Assembly: GCA_018882825.1 (NCBI GenBank)
Contig: VERC01000007.1
Coordinates: forward strand, 1-20,504
Length of the DNA stretch: 20,504 nucleotides
From: Acidimicrobiia bacterium
Lineage (GTDB): Bacteria > Actinomycetota > Acidimicrobiia > Acidimicrobiales > Acidimicrobilacustridaceae
Direction: 5' to 3'
A model generated the notes under the pieces. It saw only the letters and a program-made list of their open reading frames with translations. It had not been told where the DNA came from and ran no database searches. Positions within the stretch are counted from its first letter, which is position 1. Each line of letters begins with the position of its first letter. The position numbers and the translations under genes were made by a program. This document shows, piece by piece, positions 1 to 8,518 of this stretch.

Positions 1-1328
1 TCGCTGGGCACCGGCAACGAGGTGGCGCAGTACAGGAGCGCCTGTGCGTCGTAGTCGAAGGGGCTGCCCACATCGAGCCGGTCGTACGAGTCGGCGGGTG
101 CACCGGTCTGTTCGGCCACCGCCGCGGGCAGTGTGGCGCTGGTGAGCACCACGGTCTGACGCGACCACATCGAGTCGTCGAGGAAGGCGGCGACATCGAT
201 GGGGGCCAGTCTGAGCACCGGCGCGTCCGGTGACCCCTCGATCCACGCCACCTGACCGTCGCTGACCTGCCGGAGCGCATCGAGATCGTCGACGAGCGAC
301 GTGGTGGCCTGCAGGCCGCGTTCCTTGCGGGCCTGGGTGTCGACGGGCGCGTCGTCGGGGATTCGACGCAGCGCGCCCAGTGCGGTGTCGAGTCGGGAGC
401 GCGCCAGTTCCAGCACGCGCAACGCCTCGCCCCCGAGCGCGCTGCGAATGCGTTGGCCGATGTCATCGGCCAGCGCGTCGCGCCACAGTCGCGAGCACTC
501 GTCGATGCCGGCCACCAGTTCGGGGTCGGCCAGTACTGAGCCCAGCGTGCGCGACAGGGCGGTGAAGCGCCCGGGGGTGAGCTCCACGCCACTGGTGGCC
601 GACACCGTGTCCTCGAGTTGGTGGGCCTCGTCGACCACCACCACCTCGTGCTCGGGGAGGACGGCGCCGTCGGTGGCCAGATGCAAGCCGTAGAGATGAG
701 TGTTGACGATGACGAGGTCGGCTTCGGCGGCCCGGCGCCGGGCTCGCTCGGTGAAGCACACGTCCCCGCGGGGGCACTTGTTCTGTCCGGGACACTCCCG
801 GGGCCCCACGCTCACCGCGCTCCACGCCCGGGGCGAGGGCTCGAGGGCCAACTCGGCCCGATCGCCCGATTCGGTGCGCCCGGCCCAACGCACGAGCTCG
901 TCGACCTCCTCGGCCACCGACTTCGCGCCCATGTCGAGGGCCAGTCGTTCCTCGGGATCGTCGAGTTCGCTGACCCGCTGCAGGCAGATGTAGTTCGAAC
1001 GACCCTTCAGGACGGCCCACGTGAACTCGCGGTCGAGCGTGTCGGCCAGGAAGGGCAGGTCCTTGTCGGCCAACTGGTCCTGGAGGGTCTTGGTGGCAGT
1101 GGCCACCACCGTGCGTCGTCCCGACAGGATCACCGGCACGAGATAGGCGAACGACTTGCCCGTGCCGGTGCCGGCCTGCACCAGGAGATGGCGACCGTCG
1201 ACGATGGCCCGAGCCACCGCCTCGCCCATCTCGACCTGACCGGCCCGGTGCTCACCGCCCGGGAGACGTTCGGCGATGTCGTCGAGGGCGGCGCGGGTGT
1301 GGCCGGCGAGACGGTCGGGAGCGGCCAT
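1..1328 (-). CDS. dinG: ATP-dependent DNA helicase, DinG/XPD family (C-terminus cut by window edge)
   Basis: The first 442 residues of a superfamily 2 iron-sulfur helicase are seen, reading left off the window with no stop. Walker A GTGTGKS is at residues 53-59 and the DEAH box at 233-236. Four cysteines suited to a 4Fe-4S cluster lie between them (C115, C179, C185, C191), as in DinG and XPD. A VVLTSATLP motif and an SPFDYDAQALLY stretch follow near the cut end, both typical of DinG-type proteins. Members of this family unwind DNA 5' to 3', including forked and R-loop substrates, in repair. The ATG at 1328 is chosen because the protein begins at the expected distance before Walker A and a TAnnnT hexamer lies 9 nt upstream. 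It is divergent from uppS, with about 78 bp between starts. The exact subfamily (DinG or YoaA) cannot be told from this fragment. Confidence 0.93.
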   Translation of the reverse strand, partial: MAAPDRLAGHTRAALDDIAERLPGGEHRAGQVEMGEAVARAIVDGRHLLVQAGTGTGKSFAYLVPVILSGRRTVVATATKTLQDQLADKDLPFLADTLDREFTWAVLKGRSNYICLQRVSELDDPEERLALDMGAKSVAEEVDELVRWAGRTESGDRAELALEPSPRAWSAVSVGPRECPGQNKCPRGDVCFTERARRRAAEADLVIVNTHLYGLHLATDGAVLPEHEVVVVDEAHQLEDTVSATSGVELTPGRFTALSRTLGSVLADPELVAGIDECSRLWRDALADDIGQRIRSALGGEALRVLELARSRLDTALGALRRIPDDAPVDTQARKERGLQATTSLVDDLDALRQVSDGQVAWIEGSPDAPVLRLAPIDVAAFLDDSMWSRQTVVLTSATLPAAVAEQTGAPADSYDRLDVGSPFDYDAQALLYCATSLPVPS

Positions 1329-1337
1329 GACGCACCG

Positions 1338-1343
1338 ATGGTA
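1338..1343 (-). promoter_or_regulatory. Putative -10 element of the helicase gene (leaderless type)
   Basis: TACCAT on the minus strand (1343 down to 1338) is followed by 9 nt and then the ATG at 1328. This fits the TAnnnT pattern seen before several other starts here. No Shine-Dalgarno sequence is visible before the ATG. No -35 element is convincing. Confidence 0.4.
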
Positions 1344-1353
1344 CGGCGCGCAC

Positions 1354-1370
1354 GACCACCCGGAGTGGTC
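1354..1370. repeat. Inverted repeat between divergent dinG and uppS starts
   Basis: A perfect 6-bp inverted repeat, GACCAC then CCGGA then GTGGTC, sits between the two divergent starts. It could be a dyad operator or chance in G+C-rich DNA. The loop contains GGAG, which would act as a ribosome binding site only if uppS used the upstream ATG at 1374. Confidence 0.3.
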
Positions 1371-1393
1371 CCGATGGCGCGCGCATCGGCCGG

Positions 1394-1399
1394 TAACGT
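1394..1399 (+). promoter_or_regulatory. Putative -10 element of uppS (leaderless type)
   Basis: TAACGT is followed by exactly 7 nt and the GTG at 1407. The spacing matches the other leaderless-type starts in the window, and it argues for GTG 1407 over the in-frame ATG at 1374, which lies upstream of this hexamer. Confidence 0.5.
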
Positions 1400-1406
1400 C
1401 GCACGG

Positions 1407-2129
1407 GTGGACATCCCCGGTATCGATCCGACGCGCATCCCCGTGCACATCGCCTGTGTCATGGACGGCAACGGTCGGTGGGCGCAGCGTCGGGGACTCA
1501 AGCGCACCGAGGGCCACGCCGCCGGTGAGGAAGCGCTGTTCGACACCGTGGAGGGCGCACTCGACCTCGGCGTGAAGTGGCTCACCGTCTACGCCTTCTC
1601 CACCGAGAACTGGCGTCGACCCAAGGACGAGGTCCGGTACCTCATGGGCTTCAACGAGTCGCTGCTCGTGCGTCGGCGTGACGAACTCAACGACCGCGAC
1701 GTGCGGATGCGCTTCATCGGCCGTCGCGACTGGCGTGTGCCCAAGCGGCTGCTGCGCCGCATGGACGAATCGGTGGAACTGACCCGCGACAACGGCACCC
1801 TGACGCTCACCATCGCCTTCAACTACGGCGGTCGGGCCGAGATCGTCGACGCCGTCAAGCAACTGGTGGCCGAGGGTGTCCCGGTCGACAAGATCGACGA
1901 GAAGACCATCTCCAAGCGCATGTACGACCCCGAGATGCCCGATCCGGATCTGTGGGTGCGCACCTCGGGGGAGTACCGCACGTCGAACTTCCTCATGTGG
2001 GAAGCGGCCTATAGCGAGCTGGTGTTCACCGACACCCTGTGGCCCGACTTCCGGCGCGAGCACCTCTTCGACGCCGTGCGCGAGTACCAGGACCGCGACC
2101 GGCGATTCGGCGGACTGGCCGACGACTGA
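1407..2129 (+). CDS. uppS: Isoprenyl transferase / undecaprenyl diphosphate synthase
   Basis: This cis-prenyltransferase condenses isopentenyl diphosphate onto an allylic diphosphate to make the polyprenyl carrier for peptidoglycan and surface glycans. It is cytosolic and membrane-associated. The 240 residues contain the catalytic signature MDGNGRWAQ (Asp20), FSTENWRRP, FNYGGRAEIVDA and RTSGEYRTSNFLMW (RTSGE at 185-189), in the usual order and at the usual family length. The start is uncertain between GTG 1407, chosen for the -10 hexamer 7 nt upstream, and ATG 1374, which has GGAG 8 nt upstream and would add 11 residues. The open frame continues further upstream, but only as antisense to the helicase. 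recO follows after 1 nt. This carrier would also serve the glycan genes at the right of the window. Confidence 0.96.
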   Translation: MDIPGIDPTRIPVHIACVMDGNGRWAQRRGLKRTEGHAAGEEALFDTVEGALDLGVKWLTVYAFSTENWRRPKDEVRYLMGFNESLLVRRRDELNDRDVRMRFIGRRDWRVPKRLLRRMDESVELTRDNGTLTLTIAFNYGGRAEIVDAVKQLVAEGVPVDKIDEKTISKRMYDPEMPDPDLWVRTSGEYRTSNFLMWEAAYSELVFTDTLWPDFRREHLFDAVREYQDRDRRFGGLADD

Positions 2130-2130
2130 C

Positions 2131-2868
2131 ATGGCCCGGGGCACGATCCACCGCGACGAGGGGATCGTGCTGCGGACGTACCGACTGGGTGAGGCCGATC
2201 GCATCGTCGTGCTGATGACCCGGCAGCGGGGCAAGGTACGCGCGGTGGCCAAGGGGGTGCGCAAGACGAAGTCGAAGTTCGGGTCGCGCCTCGAACCCAT
2301 GAGCCACTGTGAACTGCAGATCTACGAGGGGCGCGAACTCGACCTCGTCACCCAGGCCGAGAGCCTCGACACCTTCCGGGCGGTGCGCGACGACCTCGAT
2401 CGCATCGGTCGGGCCATGTCGATGCTGGAGGTGGTCGACCAACTGGCCCAGGAGGGACAGGCCAATCCCGAACTGTTCCGCATGCTGCTGGGCGCGCTGC
2501 GCACCCTGGAGACGACCCGATCGCCGGTGGTGACCCCGGCCTTCCTGTGGAAGGTGCTCGCCCTCGAGGGGTTCCGACCCACCATCGAGCAGTGCGCGCA
2601 GTGCGGTGATGCCGACGTCGAACTGGTGGCCTTCGACGTGGACAGTGGGGGACTGCTGTGCCGCACGTGTCGCCGGGGTCAGGCGGTGTCACCCGCCGCG
2701 GTGGAGCTCATGCAGCAGATCCTCGGTGGTCGTCTCGGCGAGGCGCTGGCCGCCGGTGAACTCGACGAGCACCGCTCGGCCGTCCACGAGGTCGATCTGC
2801 TGGCCACCCGGGCCGTGGAGCACCACCTCGAGCGGCGGCTCCGCTCGATCGACGTGCTCGACCACTGA
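2131..2868 (+). CDS. recO: DNA repair protein RecO
   Basis: RecO helps load RecA on SSB-coated DNA and anneals strands in the RecF pathway. The 245-residue product begins with the typical N-terminal OB-fold sequence (DEGIVLRTYRLGEADRIV, residues 9-26) and the basic KGVRKTKSKFGSRLEP stretch. It has a zinc-binding CxxC pair set at C155/C158 and C177/C180 in the C-terminal helical domain, as in many RecO proteins. The ATG at 2131 lies 1 nt after the uppS stop, so the two genes are probably co-transcribed and translationally coupled. The recO-uppS pairing is common in Actinobacteria, though the order here is uppS first. Confidence 0.96.
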   Translation: MARGTIHRDEGIVLRTYRLGEADRIVVLMTRQRGKVRAVAKGVRKTKSKFGSRLEPMSHCELQIYEGRELDLVTQAESLDTFRAVRDDLDRIGRAMSMLEVVDQLAQEGQANPELFRMLLGALRTLETTRSPVVTPAFLWKVLALEGFRPTIEQCAQCGDADVELVAFDVDSGGLLCRTCRRGQAVSPAAVELMQQILGGRLGEALAAGELDEHRSAVHEVDLLATRAVEHHLERRLRSIDVLDH

Positions 2869-2889
2869 CGGCCACTCGCCGTTGGCCGC

Positions 2890-2903
2890 CCGGTGACCAC
2901 CGG
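2890..2903. terminator. Possible G+C-rich hairpin downstream of recO
   Basis: CCGGT, loop GACC, ACCGG forms a perfect 5-bp stem 22 nt after the recO stop and before the next promoter. There is no T-tract, so intrinsic terminator function is only a possibility. Confidence 0.25.
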
Positions 2904-2925
2904 CCCCGCTCGGCAGGGCGGCTGC

Positions 2926-2931
2926 TACCTT
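2926..2931 (+). promoter_or_regulatory. Putative extended -10 element of the CoA-transferase gene
   Basis: TACCTT is preceded by TGC, giving an extended -10 (TGnTAnnnT). The surrounding GCTGCTAC recurs before dnaG and before tRNA-Asn. Transcription would start near 2938, leaving a leader of about 20 nt that includes the Shine-Dalgarno sequence. Confidence 0.45.
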
Positions 2932-2951
2932 CCCGTCGCAGTTCGGGACGA

Positions 2952-2957
2952 GGGAGG
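2952..2957 (+). promoter_or_regulatory. Strong Shine-Dalgarno sequence
   Basis: GGGAGG lies 3 nt before the ATG at 2961. It is among the strongest ribosome binding sites in the window and fixes the CoA-transferase start. Confidence 0.7.
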
Positions 2958-2960
2958 ACC

Positions 2961-5366
2961 ATGGCAGCGACACCGGGTACCGCACGACCGCTCGAAGGCC
3001 TTCGGGTGGTGGACCTCACCGTGATCAATGGTGAATTGTGTCCCCGCCTGCTCGGCGATCTCGGCGCCGAGGTCATAAAGGTCGAACCGCCCTCTGGCTC
3101 ACCGGCCCGCCGCTGGGCACCGATCCGCAAGGGCGTGTCGCTGTCGTTCGCGCTCAACAACGCCGGCAAGCTCGGCGTGGCCCTCGATCTCACCGACGCC
3201 GCCGACTTCTCCCGGTTCCACGATCTCCTCGATCACGCCGACGTCCTGGTGACCTCCGATCCGACGATCGTCGGGAACATCACCGTCGAGACCGTGGCCC
3301 GGGCCCACCCGCATCTCGTCGTCGCCGCACTCACCCCCTACGGCATGACCGGTGCGTGGTCAGGGCGCGTCGTCACCGACGGCGTGCTGTCGGCCACGGG
3401 TGGCATGACGTTCAAGGCGGGCACGCTCGATCGCGAACCCATCCCGGCCCCCGGGCAGTTCAGCAACGACGTGGCCTGCTCGGTGGCCACCTGGGGAATC
3501 CTGTGCGCACTGTTCCAGCGCGAACGCACGGGGGCCGGACAGTTGCTCGACGTGTCGCTCAACGAGTGCCTCTCGCAGACCGCCGACTGGTCACTGCCCA
3601 ACTACACGGCGCGGGTGGCGGCCGGTGTCTCCGGCCCCGAGTTCCGCATGGGCTCCGGCCCCGTGTACCCGATCTTCAAGTGTCGCGACGGCTATGTGCG
3701 CCTCATCGTGCTCAGCCCGATGCAGTGGCGCGAGATGCGCGCCTGGCTCGGTGAACCCGAGTACCTGCAGGATCCGGAATACGACACGTTCCCGGGCCGG
3801 TTCGCCATCGCCGAGGCCGTACTCAATCCGCTCTACGAGGAACTGTTCGCCGATCTCAGCGTCGAGGAGGTCTCGGCCAAGGCCCAGGAGCGCGGCATCG
3901 TGTGCACGCCGGTGTACGACGCGCAGCGTGCCCTGCACAACGAGCACTTCGATTCGCGTGGCACGTTCCAACAGATGGAGGTCGCCCCCGGTGTGATCGC
4001 CTCGATGCCAGCGGGGTACTTCGAACTCGACGGCCAGCGACTGGGTCCGCGCACCCCGGCGCCGACGATCGGCCAGCACAACGACGCGGTGTTCGCCGAC
4101 CTCGGCCCTGCGCGCACCGGCGTGGTCGCGCCGGAACCGTCGCTGCCCCTCGAGGGTCTGCGGGTCATGGACTTCGGGCAGGGCGCGGTCGGCGTCGAGG
4201 CCGGTCGACTGTTCGGCGAATACGGCGCCGATGTCATCAAGATCGAGACGCGCACGCACTACGACTTCATCCGGGTGGTCACCGGCACCGAGATGGGGCC
4301 GTCGTTCGCCTCTTCGAGCCGGTCCAAGCGGGCGCTCGGCGTCAATGCCAAGTTCCCCGAGGGTCGTCAGCTCCTGTTGGATCTGGCCCGTCAGTCCGAC
4401 GTGGTGATCGAGAACGTCACCACCGGGGCGATGGACGCGTTGGGGATCGGGTATCAGGATCTGTCGGGCGCCAATCCGGGCATCGCCATGGTGGCCAGCC
4501 AGTTGATGGGTTCGCGTGGCGTGTGGGCGCATTGGCGTGGCTACGGACCCAGCACCCAGGCGCCCGGCGGCATCTCGTGGTTGTGGTCGTATGCCGACAC
4601 CGATGCGCCGGCCGGTACCGCCTCGATCTTCCCCGACCACTTCGTGGGTCGACTGTCGGCCTGTGCCGCGTTGGCCACCGTGATCGGACGCGAGCGCGGC
4701 ACCGTCGCCGGGGGTCTCATGGAGATCGCCCAGTGCGAGGCCGTCGTCGGTTCGATCGGCGATCTGCTGGCCGCCGAGTCGGTGGAACCCGGATCGGTCC
4801 GTCCCATGGGCATGCACTCGGAGCAGGCCGCCCCGGGTGGCATGTACCGGTGTGCGGCCGAGGACGACAACGGCGAGATGTGGGTGGCCATCGGATGTCG
4901 CGACGACGCCGACTGGCGCGCATTGTGCGGCGTGCTCGGTCGCGACGACCTCGCCGCCGATGCCCGCTACGCCACGTTCGCCCAGCGGGCCGCGGCGGCC
5001 GCCGAACTCGACGCCGTGATCGGTGAGTGGTGCGCCGCGCGCAACCGGTTCGACATCGCCGATGCCTGTCAGGCCGTCGGCGTGCCCGCCGGACCGATGC
5101 TGACCTCGGCCGACCTGCTCGTGAACCAGCACTTCATCGATCGCCAGTTCCTCGTGCCGATCGATCAGCCCGGTGCCGGAGAGTTCATCTTCGAAGGGCC
5201 GGGTTTCCACGCGACCGGCATGCCGTTCCCGGTCGAGAACCCCGCGCCGTGGCTCGGTGAGCACAGTGTCGAGATCTGTCGCGACCTGCTCGGTCGCGAC
5301 GACGCGACGATCGCCGACCTCATCGCCAAGGGAATCGTGGAGGTCACGCCCCCGGCTGGCCAGTAG
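2961..5366 (+). CDS. Tandem two-domain CaiB/BaiF (family III) CoA-transferase
   Basis: This 801-residue protein is two family III CoA-transferase units in tandem, roughly residues 9-380 and 395-795. Single-domain members are about 400 residues. Both halves open alike (PLEGLRVVDL and PLEGLRVMDF), each followed by GADVIKIE or GAEVIKVE. Each half has an aspartate where the family's catalytic, acyl-CoA-linking Asp is expected: D170 in QFSNDVACSVATWG and D559 in IFPDHFVGRLSACAA. Family members move CoA between carboxylic acids; the substrate cannot be read from sequence. The gene has its own extended -10 and strong Shine-Dalgarno sequence. Its stop TAG is also the first half of the glyS -10 hexamer. 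It is an accessory-looking gene set inside a conserved housekeeping block. Confidence 0.92.
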   Translation: MAATPGTARPLEGLRVVDLTVINGELCPRLLGDLGAEVIKVEPPSGSPARRWAPIRKGVSLSFALNNAGKLGVALDLTDAADFSRFHDLLDHADVLVTSDPTIVGNITVETVARAHPHLVVAALTPYGMTGAWSGRVVTDGVLSATGGMTFKAGTLDREPIPAPGQFSNDVACSVATWGILCALFQRERTGAGQLLDVSLNECLSQTADWSLPNYTARVAAGVSGPEFRMGSGPVYPIFKCRDGYVRLIVLSPMQWREMRAWLGEPEYLQDPEYDTFPGRFAIAEAVLNPLYEELFADLSVEEVSAKAQERGIVCTPVYDAQRALHNEHFDSRGTFQQMEVAPGVIASMPAGYFELDGQRLGPRTPAPTIGQHNDAVFADLGPARTGVVAPEPSLPLEGLRVMDFGQGAVGVEAGRLFGEYGADVIKIETRTHYDFIRVVTGTEMGPSFASSSRSKRALGVNAKFPEGRQLLLDLARQSDVVIENVTTGAMDALGIGYQDLSGANPGIAMVASQLMGSRGVWAHWRGYGPSTQAPGGISWLWSYADTDAPAGTASIFPDHFVGRLSACAALATVIGRERGTVAGGLMEIAQCEAVVGSIGDLLAAESVEPGSVRPMGMHSEQAAPGGMYRCAAEDDNGEMWVAIGCRDDADWRALCGVLGRDDLAADARYATFAQRAAAAAELDAVIGEWCAARNRFDIADACQAVGVPAGPMLTSADLLVNQHFIDRQFLVPIDQPGAGEFIFEGPGFHATGMPFPVENPAPWLGEHSVEICRDLLGRDDATIADLIAKGIVEVTPPAGQ

Positions 5367-5369
5367 TGT
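5364..5369 (+). promoter_or_regulatory. Putative -10 element of glyS overlapping the upstream stop codon
   Basis: TAGTGT begins with the TAG stop of the CoA-transferase. It is followed by 8 nt and the ATG at 5378. The spacing favours ATG 5378 over the in-frame GTG at 5366, which would lie inside the hexamer. Confidence 0.45.
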
Positions 5370-5377
5370 CGGACGCC

Positions 5378-6706
5378 ATGCCGGAGTCCTCCGTACCCAA
5401 CGATCCCTCCCTGATGGAGAAGATCGTCAACCTGTCGAAGCGGCGAGGCTTCGTCTTCCCTTCGGCCGAGATCTACGGCGGATTCCGCTCCACCTACGAC
5501 TACGGGCCGATCGGCGTGCAACTGCTGCGCAACGTCAAGGACGCGTGGTGGCGTTCGATGGTGCAGATGCGCGACGACGTGGTGGGCATCGACGCCGCCA
5601 TCCTGTCGCCGCCGGCCATCTGGGAGGCTTCGGGCCATCTCGAGAACTTCACGGACCCCCTCGTCGACTGTCGTCAGTGTCGGGAGCGGTTCCGTGAGGA
5701 CCAGCTCGTCGACCCCTCGACGTGTCCGAACTGCGGCGGCGCCGGCACCTTCACCGAGGCCCGTCAGTTCAACCTCATGTTCAAGACCCACGCCGGGCCG
5801 GTGGAATCCGATGCCGCCGTCGCCTACCTGCGACCCGAGACGGCCCAGGGCATGTTCGTCAATTTCTCCAACGTGCTGCAGACCTCGCGCAAGAAGCCAC
5901 CGTTCGGTATCGCCCAGATCGGCAAGTCGTTCCGCAACGAGATCACGCCCGGCAACTTCGTGTTCCGCACCCGCGAGTTCGAGCAGATGGAGCTCGAGTT
6001 CTTCGTGCCGCCGGAGGACGCCGACCAGTGGTACGCCTACTGGTGCGCCGAGCGCTATCGCTGGTACATCGACCTCGGCATTCCCGAGTCGAAGTTGCGC
6101 ATGCGTCCCCACGATCCCGACGAGTTGAGTCACTACTCGTCGGGTACCTCCGACGTGGAGTTCCTGTTCCCCTGGGGCTGGGGCGAACTCGAGGGCGTCG
6201 CCAACCGCGGCGACTACGACCTCACCCAGCACTCCAACCGGTCGGGAGAGAAGCTCGAGTACTTCGATCAGGCCACCAACACCCGGTACCGGCCCCACGT
6301 GATCGAACCGGCGGCCGGCGCCACCCGCACGATGATGGCCTTCCTGCTGGCGGCCTACGACGAGGAGGAGGTGCGGGGCGAGACCCGCACCGTGCTGCGA
6401 CTCCATCCGCGTCTCGCCCCCTACAAGGTGGCCGTCCTGCCCCTGTCGAAGAAGGACGAGCTCGTCGGGCCGGCCCGCGAGGTGTTGGGCATGCTCCAGC
6501 CGCACCTGATGTGCGACTACGACGAGACCCAGGCCATCGGCCGGCGCTATCGCCGACAGGACGAACTGGGTACCCCCTTCTGCGTGACCTTCGACTTCGA
6601 CTCGCTCGACGACGGGGCGGTCACGGTGCGTGACCGCGACTCCATGGAGCAGGAGCGGGTGGCCATCGACGACCTGCTGAACCACCTCGTGACCCGGATG
6701 AACTGA
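5378..6706 (+). CDS. glyS: Glycine--tRNA ligase, class II alpha2 type
   Basis: This enzyme charges tRNA-Gly. The 442-residue product has the alpha2 GlyRS hallmarks: KRRGFVFPSAEIYGG and YDYGPIGVQL near the N-terminus, RPETAQGMFVNF, the class II motif 2 region IGKSFRNEITP ... FRTREFEQMELEFF, and a zinc-type cysteine set CRQC ... CPNC (about residues 99-120). The C-terminal anticodon-binding domain includes APYKVAVLPLSKK and closes with a long helix. Two starts are possible: GTG 5366, overlapping the previous stop by 1 nt, and ATG 5378. ATG 5378 is preferred because a TAnnnT hexamer lies 8 nt upstream and no Shine-Dalgarno sequence is present. dnaG follows 36 nt later from its own promoter. In many Actinobacteria dgt lies between glyS and dnaG; it is absent here. 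Confidence 0.96.
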   Translation: MPESSVPNDPSLMEKIVNLSKRRGFVFPSAEIYGGFRSTYDYGPIGVQLLRNVKDAWWRSMVQMRDDVVGIDAAILSPPAIWEASGHLENFTDPLVDCRQCRERFREDQLVDPSTCPNCGGAGTFTEARQFNLMFKTHAGPVESDAAVAYLRPETAQGMFVNFSNVLQTSRKKPPFGIAQIGKSFRNEITPGNFVFRTREFEQMELEFFVPPEDADQWYAYWCAERYRWYIDLGIPESKLRMRPHDPDELSHYSSGTSDVEFLFPWGWGELEGVANRGDYDLTQHSNRSGEKLEYFDQATNTRYRPHVIEPAAGATRTMMAFLLAAYDEEEVRGETRTVLRLHPRLAPYKVAVLPLSKKDELVGPAREVLGMLQPHLMCDYDETQAIGRRYRRQDELGTPFCVTFDFDSLDDGAVTVRDRDSMEQERVAIDDLLNHLVTRMN

Positions 6707-6719
6707 GGCGGGCCGCTGC

Positions 6720-6725
6720 TACCGT
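6720..6725 (+). promoter_or_regulatory. Putative extended -10 element of the dnaG-rpoD operon
   Basis: TACCGT preceded by TGC gives an extended -10 within GCTGCTACCGT, nearly the same as the element before the CoA-transferase and tRNA-Asn. GGAGGGG (6733-6739) follows as the ribosome binding site, close before the GTG at 6743. Confidence 0.45.
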
Positions 6726-6742
6726 CCCGGTCGGAGGGGCGT

Positions 6743-8518
6743 GTGGGAATCAGGGACGAGGACATCGCAACGGTCCGCAATGCGACCGACATCGTCGCGG
6801 TCGTCTCCGAGCACGTGCAGCTCAAGCGGGTCGGACGGCGCTGGCAGGGGCTGTGCCCTTTCCATCAGGAGAAGTCGGGCTCGTTCTCCGTCAACGGTGA
6901 GGAGAAGCTCTACTACTGCTTCGGTTGCGGGGCGAAGGGCGACGTCATCACCTTCGTGCGCGAGGTCGAGCACCTCGACTTCGTCGGCGCTGTCGAGAAG
7001 CTGGCGGTCAAGGCCGGGATCACGCTGCAATACACCGACGAGGTCCAGAACGAGGGCCGCAAGCGGCGCGGCAGGCTGCTCGACGCCGTGGCCGCAGCAG
7101 CCGCCTGGTACCACGAGCGCCTGCTGTCGGCCCCCGACGCAGCCGCGGCGCGCGCCTACCTGCGCTCGCGGGGTCTCGACGGTGACGACGTCCGTCGCTT
7201 CGGCATCGGCTGGGCCCCCGAGGGGTGGGATCAGCTGGCCCGGGCGTTGCGCGTGCCCGACGACGTGTTCGTCGAGGCCGGACTCGGGTTCCTCAACCGC
7301 CGCGGTCGACCCACCGACGCCTTCCGGGGTCGCATCATGTTCCCCATCGCCGATCCCGCCGGAGCGGTCGTCGGCTTCGGTGGGCGCATCATGCCCGGCG
7401 TCGACGGAGCCAAGTACAAGAACTCGGTCGACAGCGCCATCTACTCGAAGTCGCGCCTGCTCTACGGACTGCACCTGTCGAAGGCCGAGATCGTCAAGGC
7501 CGACGAGGCGATCGTCTGCGAGGGCTACACCGACGTGATCGGTTTCGCCAAGGCCGGTGTGCCTCGGGCCGTCGCCACCTGTGGCACCGCCCTCACCGAG
7601 GACCACGTGAAGGTGCTGCGCAGCTTCGCCCGCCGGATCGTCCTGGCCTTCGATGCCGATGCCGCCGGACAGAACGCGGCGGCCAGGGTCTACGCGTGGG
7701 AGAAGCAGTACGACCTCGACATCGCCGTGGCCGCGTTCCCGGGTGGTGCCGATCCGGCTGATCTGGCCCAGACCGATCCCGGCGCGCTGGCCATCGCCGT
7801 GGCCGAGGCCCAACCGTTCCTCAAGTTCCGACTCGAGCGGGTGTTGGCCACCGACCGGGCCGACACCCCCGAGCAAAGTGCCCGTGCCGCCGAGGCGGCC
7901 ATGGCGGTGGTGGCCGAGCACCCCAGTGAGTTGGTTCGCGACCAGTACCGACTCGAGGTGGCGGCCCGCCTGCGACTCGATCCGGCGCAACTGCATGCGG
8001 TGGCCACGCCGCGGCGCAGTCCCCGGGCCGAGCAGCGCCCGGCGCGTCCCCCGGTGCTGACCCGTGACACCCCGGCCACCGAGGCGTTGCGGCACATGGT
8101 GTGGGACCGCGACTCCATCGCCGACCGACTCGACGAGGTGCTGTTCTCCGATCCGGTGGTGGCCACCGCCTATCGGGCGTTGGCCACCACCGACTCGGTG
8201 GCCGACGCGATCACCATGGCCGCGGCCGACGATCCCGTGGCCGGTGAACTGCTCCAACGTCTGGCCGTGGAGGAACCGGAGTCGACGGTGACCAGCGTGC
8301 TGGTGCGCCTCGTCGACGACGCCGGCACCGCGGCACTGGCGGCGCTGCAGGCCGAGGCCCGGGTGGCCGACGACCCGTTCCAGGTGGGTGAGGCGATCCG
8401 CTGGCTGACCCTGCGACTCATGGACCTGCGCGAGCAGGAGGGCGACAACGCGCCCGAACTCGAGGCCCTCGACGATCTCCTGTCGTGGCTCATCGGCGTG
8501 GAGCACGAGGTCCTGTGA
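6743..8518 (+). CDS. dnaG: DNA primase
   Basis: DnaG makes RNA primers for replication at the fork. The 591-residue product shows an N-terminal CHC2 zinc domain (C38, H41, C59, C62 in CPFH ... CFGC). A catalytic core follows with FRGRIMFPI and GFGGRIM. The TOPRIM domain has its acidic residues E260 (VCEGYTDV) and D304/D306 (AFDADAAG), which bind metal. A helical C-terminal region suited to DnaB binding completes the usual length. The GTG start at 6743 has GGAGGGG just upstream. The last four bases overlap the start of rpoD as GTGA, so the two proteins are probably translationally coupled, as in a macromolecular-synthesis operon. Confidence 0.97.
   Translation: MGIRDEDIATVRNATDIVAVVSEHVQLKRVGRRWQGLCPFHQEKSGSFSVNGEEKLYYCFGCGAKGDVITFVREVEHLDFVGAVEKLAVKAGITLQYTDEVQNEGRKRRGRLLDAVAAAAAWYHERLLSAPDAAAARAYLRSRGLDGDDVRRFGIGWAPEGWDQLARALRVPDDVFVEAGLGFLNRRGRPTDAFRGRIMFPIADPAGAVVGFGGRIMPGVDGAKYKNSVDSAIYSKSRLLYGLHLSKAEIVKADEAIVCEGYTDVIGFAKAGVPRAVATCGTALTEDHVKVLRSFARRIVLAFDADAAGQNAAARVYAWEKQYDLDIAVAAFPGGADPADLAQTDPGALAIAVAEAQPFLKFRLERVLATDRADTPEQSARAAEAAMAVVAEHPSELVRDQYRLEVAARLRLDPAQLHAVATPRRSPRAEQRPARPPVLTRDTPATEALRHMVWDRDSIADRLDEVLFSDPVVATAYRALATTDSVADAITMAAADDPVAGELLQRLAVEEPESTVTSVLVRLVDDAGTAALAALQAEARVADDPFQVGEAIRWLTLRLMDLREQEGDNAPELEALDDLLSWLIGVEHEVL

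Noticed and set aside
618..1406. Upstream extension of the uppS frame
   Set aside because: It runs antisense through the helicase gene; UppS length and the catalytic motif position fit a start at 1407 (or 1374).
3591..5264. Long open frame (557 codons) on the minus strand opposite the CoA-transferase
   Set aside because: It is antisense to a clear protein family, shows no known motif, and is the expected mirror frame of G+C-rich codons.
5165..6685. Long minus-strand frame (506 codons) opposite glyS
   Set aside because: Antisense shadow of glyS; low-complexity His/Val/Gly-rich product without a recognisable fold.
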